The notes under the pieces are model-generated. The model did not search any database and was not told where the DNA came from. It saw only the letters and a list, made by a program, of their open reading frames with translations. A program made the position numbers and the translations under genes. Below, piece by piece: positions 5,870 through 6,808 of a stretch of 6,808 nt of DNA (position 1 is its first letter; each line of letters opens with the position of its first letter). The stretch comes from JBBILG01 sp037445085 (GTDB taxonomy: Bacteria > Pseudomonadota > Gammaproteobacteria > Burkholderiales > Methylophilaceae), in assembly GCA_037445085.1 (NCBI GenBank), contig JBBILG010000092.1:1-6808 (forward strand), given 5' to 3'.

Positions 5870-6265
5870 ATGATCCCGGCGGCCGTCGCACCCACCCGGC
5901 CCCTGCTGCTTTCCCTCGTCGAACTGCTCGGCTACCCCAACCTGCGGCCCCTCTACGAGAGTCTGGACTACCGCGTGCACACGGAATTCTCCGCGCGCAA
6001 GGCGATCGCCTTCCTGCGCCGGGAAAAGCCGGCGGTGATCGTCGCGGACTTCTACTTCCAGCCGGATTTCCGCGACCGGGTCAGCAACCTGGAATCGCTG
6101 CTGGCGGCGGCCCAGTCCCTGAAGGAGGTGAAAGTGCTGGTGCTGTACGAAACGGCCCACCAGCACGCGCTCGACCGCTTGCGCCAGCGTTTCCGCATCG
6201 ACGCAGCGCTGGCCCTGCCTGTCAAAAATTCCGACATCGAACGGATACTGGGCCCGGGGTCCTGA
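5870..6265 (+). CDS. Small protein resembling a degenerate CheY-like receiver domain
   Basis: The 131-residue product has no signal peptide and is probably cytoplasmic. Its order of segments follows a receiver fold: beta-1 RPLLLSLVE, a helix, beta-2 YRVHTEF with the following SARKAIAFLRREKP helix, beta-3 AVIVAD (Asp60 at the phosphorylation position), beta-4 VKVLVLYE, and beta-5 AALALPV with a final helix. The acidic pair of beta-1 is reduced to one Glu (Glu18), and the conserved Lys-Pro of beta-5 is absent, so normal phosphorylation is doubtful. No output domain is present. ATG at 5870 is preferred over an in-frame TTG at 5852, which abuts the terminator T tract; neither has a clear Shine-Dalgarno sequence. 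The strong terminator just upstream means it needs read-through or a promoter overlapping that hairpin. I do not recognise a named family; the fold is inferred from pattern. Confidence 0.72.
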   Translation: MIPAAVAPTRPLLLSLVELLGYPNLRPLYESLDYRVHTEFSARKAIAFLRREKPAVIVADFYFQPDFRDRVSNLESLLAAAQSLKEVKVLVLYETAHQHALDRLRQRFRIDAALALPVKNSDIERILGPGS

Positions 6266-6359
6266 GTCTGGGGGCGCGCGACGGGGCGGCTGACTCGATT
6301 CGGTGTGATGTCAGCCTGTCACGGAAGTGCGGAATTCCATAACGAAACCCCGCCCTGGG

Positions 6360-6443
6360 CGTCATTGCGAGGAGCGTAGCGACGCGGCAATCCAGCAGCC
6401 CTAGACGCCTTGTAAAGATCGCCACGCTTCGCTCGCGATGACG
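6360..6443. repeat. BIME-type inverted repeat element (second REP family)
   Basis: The left arm (6360-6393) starts CGTCATTGCGAGGAGCGTAG and the right arm (6417-6443) ends CGCTCGCGATGACG. The outer 12 bases of the two arms are inverted copies with one mismatch (CGTCATTGCGAG against CGTCATCGCGAG), and the GCAATC/GATCGC inner ends also correspond. Arms of this CGTCATTGCGAGGAGCG type occur dispersed in many bacterial genomes. The sequence differs from the REP family at 246-271 and 1874-1941. It sits between the convergent receiver-like gene and rho. The rest of the 6266-6551 gap shows no gene; a short GGCGG/CCGCC hairpin at 6523-6536, just past the rho stop, has no U tract. Confidence 0.75.
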
Positions 6444-6551
6444 GCTATGCCCCAAGTGTCGGCGGAAGGGGCCTCGGCGGGGATCCCGGCCCTGGCCAAT
6501 CGCGGATTGACGGGTTGAGCCGGGCGGAGCACCGCCTTCCGCCACCTGCCT

Positions 6552-6808
6552 TCAGCCCCGCCGCATCGAATCGAAGAAATCCGTGTTGGTCTTGGTGGCC
6601 CGGATCTTGTCGCTGAGGAATTCCATCGCTTCCATGTCATCCATGGGATAGAGCAGTTTCCGCAGCACCCAGATCTTCTGCAGGATGGAGGCCTCGATCA
6701 GCAGTTCTTCCTTGCGCGTGCCGGAGCGGTTGACGTTGATGGCGGGGTAGACCCGCTTTTCCGCCATGCGCCGGTCGAGGTGGATTTCCATGTTGCCGGT
6801 GCCCTTGA
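6552..6808 (-). CDS. rho: Transcription termination factor Rho, C-terminal end (partial)
   Basis: The final 85 codons of rho run from the window edge to TGA at 6552-6554. The peptide carries the highly conserved end of the Rho ATPase domain: GTGNMEIHLDRR, then EKRVYPAINVNRSGTRKEEL, the LQKIWVLRKLL helix and the terminal TNTDFFDSMRRG. Rho is a hexameric RNA-dependent ATPase that terminates transcription of untranslated RNA. The N-terminal RNA-binding domain and Walker motifs lie outside the window. The reading frame is intact and ends at the family's normal C-terminus. It is convergent with the receiver-like gene, with 286 bases between the two stop codons. Confidence 0.97.
   Translation of the reverse strand, partial: KGTGNMEIHLDRRMAEKRVYPAINVNRSGTRKEELLIEASILQKIWVLRKLLYPMDDMEAMEFLSDKIRATKTNTDFFDSMRRG

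Noticed and set aside
6222..6545. A 107-codon minus-strand frame between rho and the receiver-like gene
   Set aside because: It runs through the BIME repeat and the 3' end of the receiver-like gene, and its translation shows no domain or composition typical of a protein.

Overview
The window comes from a high-GC Gram-negative proteobacterium, most likely a betaproteobacterium of the Rhodocyclales/Nitrosomonadales type. This placement rests on the C-terminal sequences of DNA topoisomerase I and Rho, on a PEP-CTERM/exosortase locus, and on REP-like repeats. It is inferred from protein style and gene content, not from a database search.

Layout: (1) 1-170 (+), the last codons of topA. (2) 171-326, a convergent gap with a REP-like hairpin. 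(3) 327-1790 (-), an uncharacterised secreted protein whose N-terminal two thirds look like two copies of a MOG1/PsbP-like domain, followed by a charged helix and a Trp/Gly-rich tail. (4) 1791-2022, a divergent regulatory gap holding a candidate minus-strand promoter over a palindrome, an inverted REP pair (REPIN-like), and a cluster of ACTGG inverted repeats. (5) 2023-4803 (+), prsT, a very long TPR protein of the PEP-CTERM/exosortase system. (6) 4804-4980, a regulatory gap with a near-consensus sigma-54 promoter and a plausible IHF site. (7) 4981-5802 (+), a THxN-family PEP-CTERM protein, closed by a strong intrinsic terminator. (8) 5870-6265 (+), a small protein resembling a degenerate CheY-like receiver domain. 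(9) 6266-6551, a gap with a second, unrelated BIME-type repeat. (10) 6552-6808 (-), the 3' end of rho.

The functional core is prsT plus the THxN PEP-CTERM gene. PEP-CTERM proteins are exported by Sec, recognised at the C-terminal PEP-helix-Arg signal by an exosortase (XrtA/EpsH type), and usually linked to exopolysaccharide or biofilm matrix. PrsT accompanies the XrtA/PrsK/PrsR branch, in which PrsR is a sigma-54 activator, so the sigma-54 promoter before the PEP-CTERM gene fits. No exosortase, PrsK or PrsR gene lies in the window, so these parts must be elsewhere. The divergent secreted protein and the receiver-like protein are candidate accessory parts by position only. Housekeeping topA and rho flank the block, which could therefore be an accessory insertion, although the sequence alone does not prove this.
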